From positions 1-34,323 of IMG/VR virus record IMGVR_UViG_3300042922_000221: a stretch of 34,323 nt of DNA. One strand, 5' to 3'. A program made the translations under genes and the position numbers. Source of the stretch: a virus. This document shows positions 6,434-14,855 of the stretch, piece after piece. The notes under the pieces were generated by a model, which had not been told where the DNA came from, did not search any database, and worked only from the letters and a program-made list of their open reading frames with translations. Positions within the stretch are counted from its first letter, which is position 1, and the number at the start of each line of letters is the position of its first letter.

Positions 6434-6691
6434 ATGTTAAAGATTGAAAAACTTCAAGAAGCTTTAGAGGCAACAAGAGGTAGAGGTAATACGACACATT
6501 TGCTAAAGTCGGTTCAAGGAACCAATGTTGACTTGTTGGTTGATACTGAATGCACTAGAGAGATTTTAGGACATACAAATGTAGTCTCGTTTAAATCGTA
6601 CAGTCCCGACAGAGCATTTGTGCTAGATAACAACGTTATACAAGATGCAATTAATGAAGCATTAGAACTAATCGCTAGATTAAGAAAATAG
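6434..6691 (+). CDS. Unknown protein (85 aa)
   Basis: Good SD (AAGGAGG) before ATG 6434. Mixed alpha/beta composition: basic Gly-rich start (ATRGRGNTTHLLKS), a central beta part (VDLLVDTE, TNVVSFKSY) and a C-terminal helix (DAINEALELIARLRK). The RGRGNTTHLL segment faintly recalls a nucleotide-binding turn, but there is no real Walker motif. It is bounded on both sides by GAAA-loop hairpins, so it forms its own cassette. Confidence 0.55.
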   Translation: MLKIEKLQEALEATRGRGNTTHLLKSVQGTNVDLLVDTECTREILGHTNVVSFKSYSPDRAFVLDNNVIQDAINEALELIARLRK

Positions 6692-6752
6692 CTTGAGTAT
6701 ATACTCCGAGGGACTCATGAGAAATCATGGGTCTTTTTTGTATGCACTCAAG
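6692..6752 (+). terminator. Terminator nested inside a larger inverted repeat
   Basis: The inner stem GACTCATGA/TCATGGGTC (6712-6720 with 6725-6733) closes a GAAA loop and is followed by T6 (6734-6739). It is enclosed by an outer repeat, CTTGAGTATATAC (6692-6704) and GTATGCACTCAAG (6740-6752), 11 of 13 pairs. The outer pairing would compete with or follow termination. Confidence 0.75.
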
Positions 6753-6781
6753 TGCAGAGCGTTGGGTTGATCCCCTGATGC

Positions 6782-6815
6782 TAGGGTGTTTGGTACGTCT
6801 CCGCTGAACACCCTA
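6782..6815 (+). ncRNA. Structured leader hairpin before the Bro-N/HNH gene
   Basis: TAGGGTGTT (6782-6790) pairs perfectly with AACACCCTA (6807-6815) around a 16-nt loop. It is G/C-richer than its flanks, has no T-run, and lies 47 nt before the start at 6863. It could be a 5' UTR regulatory RNA of the nuclease gene; no known RNA family recognised. Confidence 0.4.
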
Positions 6816-6862
6816 AAACAATTTTATGGAGACACAGAATAAAACGAATGGGGCGATGTTAA

Positions 6863-7846
6863 ATGACAAAAGAATTACAAGTGTTTAAACAGCAGGAAGT
6901 TTTAGGAAAAATGTTCACAATTTATGGTGATGCAGAAAATCCATTATTCTTAGCTAAAGAGGTTGCTGAGTGGATTGATTATAACAAAGACAAAATCGGG
7001 CAAATGCTTAAGACTATTGACGAGGAAGAAAAAGAAACCTCACCGATATTTTATAGCGGTCAGGTTAGAGATATGTGGTTTATCAGTGAAGATGGTCTTT
7101 ATGAAGTACTTATGCAATCACATAAACCAATCGCTAAACAATTTAAGAAACAAGTCAAATTTATCCTTAAGACCATCCGCAAAACTGGTCACTACGAAAC
7201 ACCAGAATACAAAATTATGATAGAAACCCAAAATGAACTTAAAGAAATGAAAACAATGTTAATTGAAAGTGGTGTCATAGGAGCTTATGTGAATCCAACC
7301 CACTTATTTTATAGACTCAATGTATCATACAAAATAACTACTAATGATAATAGTCACAGGGGTATCCACGAAGCCATCGGTAATTACTTTGGAGTTAACG
7401 TTCCATATAGTGATCAAATCCCAGTTACATTAAGAGACTACTTGATCGACAAAGTTGGTATCGAAGAAATTCGTAAGTTTATCGTAGGAATCCAATCGGG
7501 TAGAATTGTTAAATCTAAACGTGGTAACTATGTAAACCTCAATGGGTTCGGTAGTAATAACTATGAGTGGTCAAAAGTAGTTGATGAGTTTGATCACAAA
7601 TGTGCTTACTGCGGAATATCTGAAGATAAAACTAAAATGATTCCAGAGCATATCGTTGCTCAATCAATAATGTCTGAGGAACATCCAGAATTATGCGACC
7701 TTGTTGGTTCTATCGTTCCAGCCTGTGGATGTTGCAATGGCTCCAAGAATACTTCTGATATGGAAACATGGTTCCGCAAGCAATCATTCTTCTCAGAGTA
7801 TAGACTCCAGAAAATCCAAAGACACATCAAAAAATATGAACTTTAG
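6863..7846 (+). CDS. Bro-N domain fused to HNH endonuclease (327 aa)
   Basis: Residues about 4-115 look like a Bro-N (antirepressor-type DNA-binding) domain: LQVFKQQEVLGKMFTIYG, then PLFLAKEVAEWIDY, then the WFISEDGLYEVLMQS block. The C terminus is an HNH nuclease with zinc-binding pairs CAYCG (about 247-251) and CGCCNGSKN, and the His-containing core MIPEHIVAQS. Bro-N alone is usual in phage regulators; with HNH it may act as a site-specific nuclease. It lies two genes before the large terminase, where HNH proteins assist cos cleavage in some phages, so a packaging role and a homing role are both possible. The SD is weak (GGGGCGATGTTAA before ATG). Confidence 0.75.
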   Translation: MTKELQVFKQQEVLGKMFTIYGDAENPLFLAKEVAEWIDYNKDKIGQMLKTIDEEEKETSPIFYSGQVRDMWFISEDGLYEVLMQSHKPIAKQFKKQVKFILKTIRKTGHYETPEYKIMIETQNELKEMKTMLIESGVIGAYVNPTHLFYRLNVSYKITTNDNSHRGIHEAIGNYFGVNVPYSDQIPVTLRDYLIDKVGIEEIRKFIVGIQSGRIVKSKRGNYVNLNGFGSNNYEWSKVVDEFDHKCAYCGISEDKTKMIPEHIVAQSIMSEEHPELCDLVGSIVPACGCCNGSKNTSDMETWFRKQSFFSEYRLQKIQRHIKKYEL

Positions 7847-7849
7847 AAG

Positions 7850-7876
7850 CCACCGAACAAACGGTGGTTATTTTTT
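7850..7876 (+). terminator. Intrinsic terminator
   Basis: CCACCG (7850-7855) pairs with CGGTGG (7862-7867), followed by TTATTTTTT. The SD of the Ntn-hydrolase gene follows within 20 nt. Confidence 0.8.
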
Positions 7877-7893
7877 ATTTATAGGAGGATTCA

Positions 7894-8433
7894 ATGACTT
7901 GTATCGTTGGCTTTATTGATAAAGGTAATGTTTATATCGGCGGAGATTCAGCGTCATCCAACCAATCAATCATAAGGACTCGCAAAGCACCAAAGGTATT
8001 TACTAATGGCGAATTTCTAATTGGCACAAGTGGTTCATTTCGTATGAGTGGCCTTATTAGATATTCATTCAATCCACCTAAATATATTGAAGCTGCACAT
8101 GGAGATATCTGTAGATATATGTGTACAGCTTTTGTTGATTCGTTACGTAACTGCTTGACAAGCGGTGGATTCGCGAAGGTTTCATGCAATGAAGAGACTG
8201 GCGGATTTTTCTTAGTTGGATTCAAGGGAAAGTTGTTCACAGTCGAGGCTGATTACCAAGTTGAAGAATGTGTTGATCAATACACTTCTATTGGTTCTGG
8301 AGAATCATACGCCCTCGGTTCGCTCTTTAGCTCAACCAAAGAAACACCAAAAGAAAAGATAGAAGATGCATTAAAATGTGCTGAATACTTTAATCCATTC
8401 GTTAGAAGTCCATTCACAATACTGAAGATATAG
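7894..8433 (+). CDS. Proteasome-like Ntn hydrolase (HslV-type, 179 aa)
   Basis: The N terminus MTCIVGF...VYIGGDSASS matches the HslV/proteasome beta fold, in which Met removal exposes Thr as nucleophile (here Thr2). The Asp of GGDS and the Lys of RKAPKVF sit where HslV has its catalytic Asp17 and Lys33. SIGSGESYALG matches the conserved GSG loop. Length fits HslV (about 175 aa). No ATPase partner (HslU) is encoded nearby. ATG 7894 has an AGGAGG SD right after a terminator. It lies directly before the large terminase, suggesting a head-assembly or host-interaction role; a separate protease/scaffold gene exists at 11387, so it need not be the prohead protease. Confidence 0.8.
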   Translation: MTCIVGFIDKGNVYIGGDSASSNQSIIRTRKAPKVFTNGEFLIGTSGSFRMSGLIRYSFNPPKYIEAAHGDICRYMCTAFVDSLRNCLTSGGFAKVSCNEETGGFFLVGFKGKLFTVEADYQVEECVDQYTSIGSGESYALGSLFSSTKETPKEKIEDALKCAEYFNPFVRSPFTILKI

Positions 8434-8446
8434 GAGGTGAGAACCA

Positions 8447-10057
8447 ATGGATGACATAGTACTACATGACTTATTCCTCGGTTCAGACGAAACAAGACCA
8501 GATGAAGATCAGCCACTCAAAGAACAATGTAGATATTCACTAAAACTATTCTGTGAAACCTATCTCAAACATTGGTTCTACGCTCCATGGTGTGGTTTTC
8601 ACTTAGAAATTATCCAGATGCTCGAAGATTTAACCTTTGCTAAAACACGAAGAAAACAATACACAGCAGTGGCAAGTCCTAGAAAGCATGCCAAGACAAC
8701 CATAGTGTCCAAGGCTTATTCATTATGGCTTATATGTTACAAACATGAGCCAAACATCGTACTTATCGCTGATACCATCGGTCAATCGTGTGAGTACTTA
8801 GATGACGTTAAGAATGAGATTGAATCCAATGATTTACTCATAGCTGACTTCGGTAATCTCATGGGTAAACTGTGGAGAAACAATCAGATCACAACGGCAA
8901 ACGAAGTCACTATAACATGCAAAGGTACTGGCAGTAAAATTCGTGGGATGGCTAAGAGAGGTCGTCGTCCAGGTATTTTCATAATGGATGAATTGGAAAA
9001 TGATGAGTTCGTAGAAAACGCCAATATCCGTAAGAAACTTCGCTCATGGCTCACTAAGGCTGTCATTCCATCATCCTGTGAAACTGGTAAGTTCTTCATT
9101 ATCGGAACCATCATGCATGAAGATAGTCTTTTGAATAATCTTCTGAACAGCAAAGAGTTCTCTTATTGGAAGCGATATTTTTACCAAGCAGTCCAAGAGT
9201 TCAGCGAAAGTCCTCTGTGGGATGAATGGGTAGCCATCATGGAAAACGAGGAATCCAATGATTCCGAGGAACAAGCCTACCAGTTCTATAAGGATCACAG
9301 AGATGAGATGCTGAAGGGTGTTAAGGCTCTCTGGATGGACAACTATGATGATTACTACTATGACATGATGGTAATGAAGTGGTCTGACCCAGATGCATTC
9401 TCAAGTGAAGAAATGAATGTCGCGATATCACCAGAAAATCAAACGTTTACCGCAGAGTTGCTTGATAGTGTTACATTCGATGATATTCCATGCAAGATAA
9501 CCGAGATAAAAATTGGTGTAGACCCTAGCCTTGGCAAGAGTAAGAAAAGCGATCTATCGTCAATCTGTGCTGTAGCCAGAGGTGAAAACGGCAAACTCTA
9601 CGTTATTGACGTTGACGCCAAGCGCAGGAAGGTTGATATTCTCGTCGAGGATGTCTTTAGTATGGCTATGAAATACAATGATAAATTATCGAAAATCAAT
9701 ATTGAAGCCAACGGATTGCAACATTTGTTCTTAGAACAATTTGTGATGGCTAGTGAGAAAACTGGCGTTTACTTTGCATACGAAGGTATCAAAACAGATA
9801 GCAATAAGGAAATCAAGATTCAAGCATTGGCTCCTAAGATGAAGCAAGGCTCACTTAAGATACACCGTAGACTCAAGACATTACGCAATGAATTACTGGC
9901 GTTTCCAAAAGGCAAGACTGATGACATCATGGATTCTGTTTGTTTGGCTATTGATGGTGCGTTCACATCTTCTGGATTCTGCTTCACATCATTGCCAGGA
10001 TCAAGAGAGTCTCATCGACACGTAGGTATCAATAATTTTCTTAATAGGAGGAGGTGA
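8447..10057 (+). CDS. terL: Terminase large subunit (536 aa)
   Basis: ATP-driven DNA packaging motor and nuclease. Adenine/Q-type region near residues 35-55; deviant Walker A ASPRKHAKTT (about 76-85); Walker B IFIMDE (177-182); coupling motif FIIGT (217-221). The RNase H-like nuclease domain starts at KIGVDPSLG (about 360), continues with INIEANGLQH, and ends in TDDIMDSVCLAID near the C terminus, giving the acidic metal ligands. SD TAGGAGGTGAG before ATG 8447. The SD and leader of the portal gene overlap its last codons. It is separated from terS by about 4.7 kb of small genes, tRNAs and a nuclease, an unusual spacing. Confidence 0.93.
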   Translation: MDDIVLHDLFLGSDETRPDEDQPLKEQCRYSLKLFCETYLKHWFYAPWCGFHLEIIQMLEDLTFAKTRRKQYTAVASPRKHAKTTIVSKAYSLWLICYKHEPNIVLIADTIGQSCEYLDDVKNEIESNDLLIADFGNLMGKLWRNNQITTANEVTITCKGTGSKIRGMAKRGRRPGIFIMDELENDEFVENANIRKKLRSWLTKAVIPSSCETGKFFIIGTIMHEDSLLNNLLNSKEFSYWKRYFYQAVQEFSESPLWDEWVAIMENEESNDSEEQAYQFYKDHRDEMLKGVKALWMDNYDDYYYDMMVMKWSDPDAFSSEEMNVAISPENQTFTAELLDSVTFDDIPCKITEIKIGVDPSLGKSKKSDLSSICAVARGENGKLYVIDVDAKRRKVDILVEDVFSMAMKYNDKLSKINIEANGLQHLFLEQFVMASEKTGVYFAYEGIKTDSNKEIKIQALAPKMKQGSLKIHRRLKTLRNELLAFPKGKTDDIMDSVCLAIDGAFTSSGFCFTSLPGSRESHRHVGINNFLNRRR

Positions 10058-10062
10058 TAAAA

Positions 10063-11373
10063 CTGAAATGGTATCAAAAATTATTCTCAGCAAGACCTAG
10101 ATCAATCCCTGCTCCAACAGCAGAAACATCCGAAGCAGACTCATGGGGACTTAATAAGTTGCTCCCACGCAGATATCGAACCTATGGGTTAAACAAGAAT
10201 AAGCAAAGGCAATTACGACAGTTATCTCGTAGCGGTATCATAAGGCGTGGTATTGAGCGAATTAAGCGTGGCGTAAAGAACCTCGATTATGAGCTTGAAA
10301 TCCAAGGTAAGATGAGTAACAAACAACAGGAACAATTAAGAGCAGCCATTGATACAGTTCTGCAATCACCAAATATAATCCATGATTATGATGCGTTTAT
10401 CGACATGATACTTGAGGATTTGATAGTGCTTGATGCAGGAGTATTTAATGTAGTTAAGGGTGGCAATCCAATGCGACCTCTCTTTTTATACCCTGTTGAC
10501 TCTATGACAATTGAGATACTACAACCGTATGACTTTACTAACCCCAATGGTGATCGATATGTACAACGAGCATCATGGGCTATCGACGAGAAAACGTTTA
10601 GTACAACCGATATGGCATATCTACAGATCAACCACTTTACTGATACACCGTATGGCTTAAGTCCAATTGAGAAACTATGGCGATATCTTAACTACTTTAT
10701 GGATGCTCTTGATAATGCTTCTGATATCGCATCTGCTGATACACCAAAATTCATAGTCGGTCTTAAGAATGCCGAAGATGGAAAACTCAAGAAATTCCAA
10801 GAATACATGCTTAATGAAATCGAAGGAACTGGACACATACCGATAGTTGGCGGTGAGGTTGATAGTAAGCAAATAGGAGCTATCAATAGTGATTCATTAT
10901 TCCTTGAATGGCAAAAGTTCTTACTGACACTCGTCGCTAAATGCTTTGACTTACCAGAGTCATTCTTTATTACTGCTGATGTTAATGACCGCAATAACTT
11001 ATCTGAGGTTGAACAGCAGGTACTCATGGAAGCTGTTAAACCTTATGCAAAGGTTATTCAAAGGGCTATTAATGTAAACGTCATACAGGCTATGGGAATT
11101 TACAATGTTAAATTCAAGTTTAAATATGACGAAACAGAAACAGAGAAGAAAACCAAGGAAGACAGAATCAGTAACAAATATTTACGTGGTGTTATTACTC
11201 AGAATCAAGCATTGGTTGAACTTGGTTATCAATTGAGCACATCGAAATACGCTGATTTAACCATAACTGAAGCCAAGGCTAAAATCAATAAAGACTTTGC
11301 TGTAAACACTGGCGGATTTAACGGTCAAGGTTCAGCAAAAGACAATAGTAATCCAGAAACTAAGACGGGTTAA
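10063..11373 (+). CDS. Portal protein (about 436 aa), probable CTG start
   Basis: Head vertex channel. Recognised from the long helical phage-portal pattern: RSGIIRRGIERIKRGVKNLDYE near the N terminus, the TPYGLSPIEKLWRYLNYFMDA segment, FDLPESFF and NNLSEVEQQVL toward the C terminus. Length about 440 aa fits HK97-type portals. Start: a GTG at 10054 lies only 2 nt from the first GGAGG and is itself part of the AGGAGGTGAT sequence, so CTG at 10063, 8 nt after the second GGAGG, is the better placed codon. If GTG is used the protein gains 3 residues. It follows terL directly and precedes the protease/scaffold gene. Confidence 0.88.
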   Translation: MKWYQKLFSARPRSIPAPTAETSEADSWGLNKLLPRRYRTYGLNKNKQRQLRQLSRSGIIRRGIERIKRGVKNLDYELEIQGKMSNKQQEQLRAAIDTVLQSPNIIHDYDAFIDMILEDLIVLDAGVFNVVKGGNPMRPLFLYPVDSMTIEILQPYDFTNPNGDRYVQRASWAIDEKTFSTTDMAYLQINHFTDTPYGLSPIEKLWRYLNYFMDALDNASDIASADTPKFIVGLKNAEDGKLKKFQEYMLNEIEGTGHIPIVGGEVDSKQIGAINSDSLFLEWQKFLLTLVAKCFDLPESFFITADVNDRNNLSEVEQQVLMEAVKPYAKVIQRAINVNVIQAMGIYNVKFKFKYDETETEKKTKEDRISNKYLRGVITQNQALVELGYQLSTSKYADLTITEAKAKINKDFAVNTGGFNGQGSAKDNSNPETKTG

Positions 11374-11386
11374 GGAGGTGATAACG

Positions 11387-12352
11387 ATAGATAAACTACA
11401 GTTACAAATACAAGATTTAAGTTTTACAACAGACCAAAAGCATTGTAATGTTATGACTTGGACAGGCGCAGTAACAAAGGTTGGTGTTCCTAGCGATTAC
11501 ACGCCAGGTGGCGCAGAGACACCTGTGGTATGGGAAAGAGAAGCTGTAGAAGCTGCCAAGGATACAATGTTAGAAATGCCATTGAACTGCGAATATCCAG
11601 ATGATGAATGGTTCAGTAATCCAGCACTGGCTTTTACACAGCATAACACCAGATTTGTCATTGGCTCTGTGCGAAAGACATGGATTGATGGTGAAAACTT
11701 TATGTGCTCAGGGATTATCTGGAAGGATAACTTTGCAGATGTCGCATGGATGATTCAAAATGCTAAAGATGCACTAGGATTTTCCGTAGAGCTTTATCCA
11801 TTAGAGCACGAGGCACAAGCTGATGGTTATGACCATATTACCAAACTTGAATTTACAGGTTTGACTATATGTTGGAAAAACGTAGCTGCATTTTCCGATA
11901 CATTCTTAACTCAATTAGCAGCATCAAGAAAAATCAAAAACGAAAAGGTGGATGATACAATGACTCCAGAAGAAATGAAAGCAATGTTAGAAGGTTTTAC
12001 CCAAAGCATGACAGCAGAAATTGCTAAAGTACAATCCAGTGTTGAATCTAAGGTAGACGCATTGGAATCCAAAATTAAAGTACAGGAAGAAGCAGAGAAA
12101 GTCGAAGCTTCTAAAAAGGTCGAAGCCGATGCATTAGCTAAGGTAGAAGCTGAAAAAGAAGCATTGAAAGCGGAATTAGCTAAAGTTCAAGCATCAGTAA
12201 TTCCAGCTCCAGCAGCAGTGCAAACAGCAGCATCTAAAGATAATACAGTGGATTATACTGGCGAGTTCGCTAAAATTAACCAAATGAATTGCAGTGTTTC
12301 AGAAAAAGTAAAACTTAGAGCTTCATTGGCACTTAAAGCAACAGCAATCTAA
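11387..12352 (+). CDS. Prohead protease/scaffold fusion (about 321 aa), probable ATA start
   Basis: The first about 175 residues look like a prohead-protease-type domain: EREAVEAAKDTMLEMPLN, the TQHN histidine, the ALGFSVEL segment offering a candidate serine, and GLTICWKNVAAFSD. The remainder (about 190-290) is a long Glu/Lys/Ala coiled coil, as in scaffolds, ending in a KINQMNCSVSEKVKLRAS tail. Catalytic residues are inferred, not proved. Start: GGAGG at 11374-11378 with ATA at 11387 8 nt later; the in-frame GTG at 11378 lies inside the SD. It lies between portal and major capsid, the normal place, and a terminator follows. Confidence 0.75.
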   Translation: MDKLQLQIQDLSFTTDQKHCNVMTWTGAVTKVGVPSDYTPGGAETPVVWEREAVEAAKDTMLEMPLNCEYPDDEWFSNPALAFTQHNTRFVIGSVRKTWIDGENFMCSGIIWKDNFADVAWMIQNAKDALGFSVELYPLEHEAQADGYDHITKLEFTGLTICWKNVAAFSDTFLTQLAASRKIKNEKVDDTMTPEEMKAMLEGFTQSMTAEIAKVQSSVESKVDALESKIKVQEEAEKVEASKKVEADALAKVEAEKEALKAELAKVQASVIPAPAAVQTAASKDNTVDYTGEFAKINQMNCSVSEKVKLRASLALKATAI

Positions 12353-12370
12353 TATCAATAATTTCTTATG

Positions 12371-12394
12371 GATCACCAATGGGTGGTCTTTTTT
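12371..12394 (+). terminator. Intrinsic terminator before the major capsid gene
   Basis: GATCACC (12371-12377) pairs with GGTGGTC (12382-12388), followed by T6. Only 31 nt separate the T-run from the capsid ATG, too little for a promoter, so the capsid transcript must come through it. Confidence 0.8.
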
Positions 12395-12425
12395 ATTTAC
12401 CCAAAAATGAGAGGATGATGAATTA

Positions 12426-13493
12426 ATGAATAACAGTTTTTTATTTAATCAATACGCAGGGGAAACTTATAACAAGTATGTTAATGCAGTACAACAAAGA
12501 GCTACGGCTAGAAAAATGGCAGCAGCAGGTATCACGACTCCGACATTAAACGAAGGTCATAACATTCACTTAGCATTGTTTGAAGATACGATTTATGACT
12601 ACTTAAACCGTGATCTTTCAATCTACAACTTGATCCCTTCTTATGAAGCTACTGGGCAACCTACATTGTGGTTTGAACAAACGAAACGTCCAGAAAATGA
12701 ACAGTTTAGTTCTCCTACGAGCTTAACATATAAAGCTATCGATGCAGACTATGGTCGTGTTCCAAAATCAGCGATGATCAAATGTATTACCTCTAAATTT
12801 AATGTTCCATTCTTCAATACCTTGGTGGCTCGTCAACAAAACGCATTGCCAGACTTTGTTGCTAAGGATATTGAAGATTGGGCTTACAGCTTAAAACGCT
12901 TTATAAACACTAAATTATACTATGGCTCTGACACTGACTTGGCTACGCCAACTACTACAGAATACATGGGTATTATGAAGCAAATAACTAACATTGCTAC
13001 AAAAGCTTATACTGATACCGCTACTCATATCACAGACATTCTTGAAACTGAAATTGCAGCTATGGATTCTGACATTGTTAACAACACTGGTTCTGGTAAT
13101 GATTTAATCATTATGATGAATGGTATGACGATGGACAAATGGGTTAAACAGGAACGTGCGTTAAATTCTAACTTCCGTCCTGAAACTGCTGAAGTTCGTC
13201 CTGGTTTCAATATTCCAGCAATCAGAACAGCTAAAGGATTAATCCCAGTTATTACCGATAATTTCATCAATACCACTGCTGAAACTGGTTATACAAATCA
13301 CCCAATTGTCGTATTGAACCGTCGCATGGTTGAACGTCGTTACATCGGTTCTCCAGACCCAATGGTATTTGATTGGAATATGGGGAATGACCAATTAACC
13401 ACTGATAAACTTGCGGTATTATTCGACAACGTAATTGTTCGTGGTGGTTCATTTGCTCATGCGTTAGTTAATTATCAAGTAGCAACAGCATAA
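12426..13493 (+). CDS. Major capsid protein (355 aa)
   Basis: Assigned from position (after protease/scaffold, before connectors), length and composition: helical N terminus, DWAYSLKRFINTKLYYG spine-like helix, RPETAEVRPGFNIPAIRTAKGLIPVITDNFI, and GSPDPMVFDWNMGNDQL with C-terminal strands, consistent with an HK97-type major capsid. Codons look smoothed toward common AT-rich ones, as expected for a highly expressed gene. The leader (ACCCAAAAATGAGAGGATGATG) is nearly the same as that of the major tail protein. Flanked by terminators at 12371 and 13499. Confidence 0.85.
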   Translation: MNNSFLFNQYAGETYNKYVNAVQQRATARKMAAAGITTPTLNEGHNIHLALFEDTIYDYLNRDLSIYNLIPSYEATGQPTLWFEQTKRPENEQFSSPTSLTYKAIDADYGRVPKSAMIKCITSKFNVPFFNTLVARQQNALPDFVAKDIEDWAYSLKRFINTKLYYGSDTDLATPTTTEYMGIMKQITNIATKAYTDTATHITDILETEIAAMDSDIVNNTGSGNDLIIMMNGMTMDKWVKQERALNSNFRPETAEVRPGFNIPAIRTAKGLIPVITDNFINTTAETGYTNHPIVVLNRRMVERRYIGSPDPMVFDWNMGNDQLTTDKLAVLFDNVIVRGGSFAHALVNYQVATA

Positions 13494-13498
13494 TCTAT

Positions 13499-13522
13499 GG
13501 GAGCTTAACGGCTCCCTTTTTT
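13499..13522 (+). terminator. Intrinsic terminator after the major capsid gene
   Basis: GGGAGC (13499-13504) pairs with GCTCCC (13511-13516), followed by T6. Confidence 0.85.
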
Positions 13523-13544
13523 ATTTTCAAGAAAGGGTGAGTAA

Positions 13545-13754
13545 ATGGCTGGTAAAACTATGGCAATCAAAAAAGATACCAAAGAAAAAATAGAATCAGT
13601 AAAAGTAAAGTTAAACAAAAAGAAAATCGAAGCAAAACTTGGACATGCCCCAGCTTCTATATATGTCAATGGTAATAGACTAGTTGTACATGAGGATGAA
13701 CGTAATGTTTCTGCTGAATTTGCAGAGTTATTAAAGAGTGAAGGATTGATCTAA
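13545..13754 (+). CDS. Small basic protein (69 aa)
   Basis: Unknown. Lys-rich N-terminal half (EKIESVKVKLNKKKIEAKLG) followed by a short beta part (ASIYVNGNRLVVHEDERN). It lies between the major capsid and the first connector gene, where many phages carry a small head-associated or connector-helper protein. ATG 13545 has an AAAGGGTGAG SD. The stop overlaps the next start by one base (TAATG). Confidence 0.6.
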   Translation: MAGKTMAIKKDTKEKIESVKVKLNKKKIEAKLGHAPASIYVNGNRLVVHEDERNVSAEFAELLKSEGLI

Positions 13755-14308
13755 TGCCTAAATATCTACAGCTTTCAGAAGTTCCAACCTATTGTGAATA
13801 CTTCGACGATATCACAGAAACAACAATAGACCATGCTGAGTCGCTTGTGGATTCCTACTTAGGTCAAGACCTTATGGAAGCTACGGATACTTGGGAAGGT
13901 AAACTCACAAGAAAAAACACAGGGAAGCTTGGACATACCAATGTTACTACAATATTGAGCGTTAAAGCTGTGTATAAGACACCTGTTGGATTCCAAGAAT
14001 CACCAATTGATGTATCAAGTGTCTACTGTGACCATAATGGGTATTTTGAGTACACCCCGTTCATATCTGCGATGTCAATTAATGCTTTCTTAGGATATCC
14101 ACTGTATCGTATGAAGATTGACTATAAGCATGGTTATTTAACAGCTCCTACTAATTTAAAACGTGCGGTTGCTATGATTGCTCAGAATATGAGTGAGAAG
14201 AAAACATTTGGTAATATCAAAAGCTATTCTAACCTTGAAGGACAAATGGCACTCTTTGATGAGTCGGTATTCACTAAAGATATTAGAATGTTGTTGGATT
14301 CATTATGA
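13754..14308 (+). CDS. Head-tail connector (gp6-like, 184 aa)
   Basis: Helical N terminus (LSEVPTYCEYFDDITETTIDHAESLVDSYLG), middle beta region with a YKTPVGFQESP segment, and C-terminal helix (LKRAVAMIAQNMSEKK), the usual plan of gp6/gp15-type adaptor rings that bind the portal. Placed directly after the capsid genes and coupled to the next gene by an ATGA overlap at 14305. Family assignment is by gene order and pattern. Confidence 0.65.
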   Translation: MPKYLQLSEVPTYCEYFDDITETTIDHAESLVDSYLGQDLMEATDTWEGKLTRKNTGKLGHTNVTTILSVKAVYKTPVGFQESPIDVSSVYCDHNGYFEYTPFISAMSINAFLGYPLYRMKIDYKHGYLTAPTNLKRAVAMIAQNMSEKKTFGNIKSYSNLEGQMALFDESVFTKDIRMLLDSL

Positions 14309-14844
14309 TAGAACCATTAAATATGTTTAGGTCACAATGGCAGACTGCAAAAATCAAAGGTAAGGCTGATGAGCACATTGTGATCACAAGGTCTGAAAAA
14401 AGTAATTCTCAAACTAACTATAATTATATCCGTAAAGGTACTGTGAAACGAAAAACAGCTATTGTAAACGGTGATTTTATTACAGTTGATAATGATGATT
14501 ACTTTGTAACTGGATCAATGCCCACACAGGTTAAATTGATAAAAACCAACTGTACTGTTGATATCTACAAAGTAACTGGTAGTAACGCTAGTGGATTTAC
14601 AAAAGCATTGTTATCCACTAGCAACCCAAGCTTTCAAAGGACTGTTAGTGATAATATGAGGCTTTACGACGCTGGTTTACTACCACTGACAGTAAAGAAA
14701 TTCATATTACCTGCGTTAGACATTACACTTACCAATAGGATTGTATTTAATGGTATCAATTATTCAATTAATGCAATTGACAATAGTAAATACGAGAATC
14801 TATTGGAAGTCCAAGTTGAACCAGATAAGAGAAACGCTAAATAG
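14305..14844 (+). CDS. Probable head-completion/stopper protein (179 aa)
   Basis: Starts in the ATGA overlap with the connector gene, so translation is coupled. Mostly beta-stranded (KRKTAIVNGDFITVDNDDYFVTG, LTVKKFILPALDITLTNRIVFNGINYS), compatible with a stopper or neck protein. Gene order (connector, this, tail completion) supports the role. No specific motif. Confidence 0.5.
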   Translation: MIEPLNMFRSQWQTAKIKGKADEHIVITRSEKSNSQTNYNYIRKGTVKRKTAIVNGDFITVDNDDYFVTGSMPTQVKLIKTNCTVDIYKVTGSNASGFTKALLSTSNPSFQRTVSDNMRLYDAGLLPLTVKKFILPALDITLTNRIVFNGINYSINAIDNSKYENLLEVQVEPDKRNAK

Positions 14845-14855
14845 GAGTGATTTAG

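Noticed and set aside
6770-6820. Hammerhead-like core CTGATG...stem...AAA
   Set aside because: The base after CTGATG is C instead of A, and the conserved G of GAAA is A; both positions are needed for activity.
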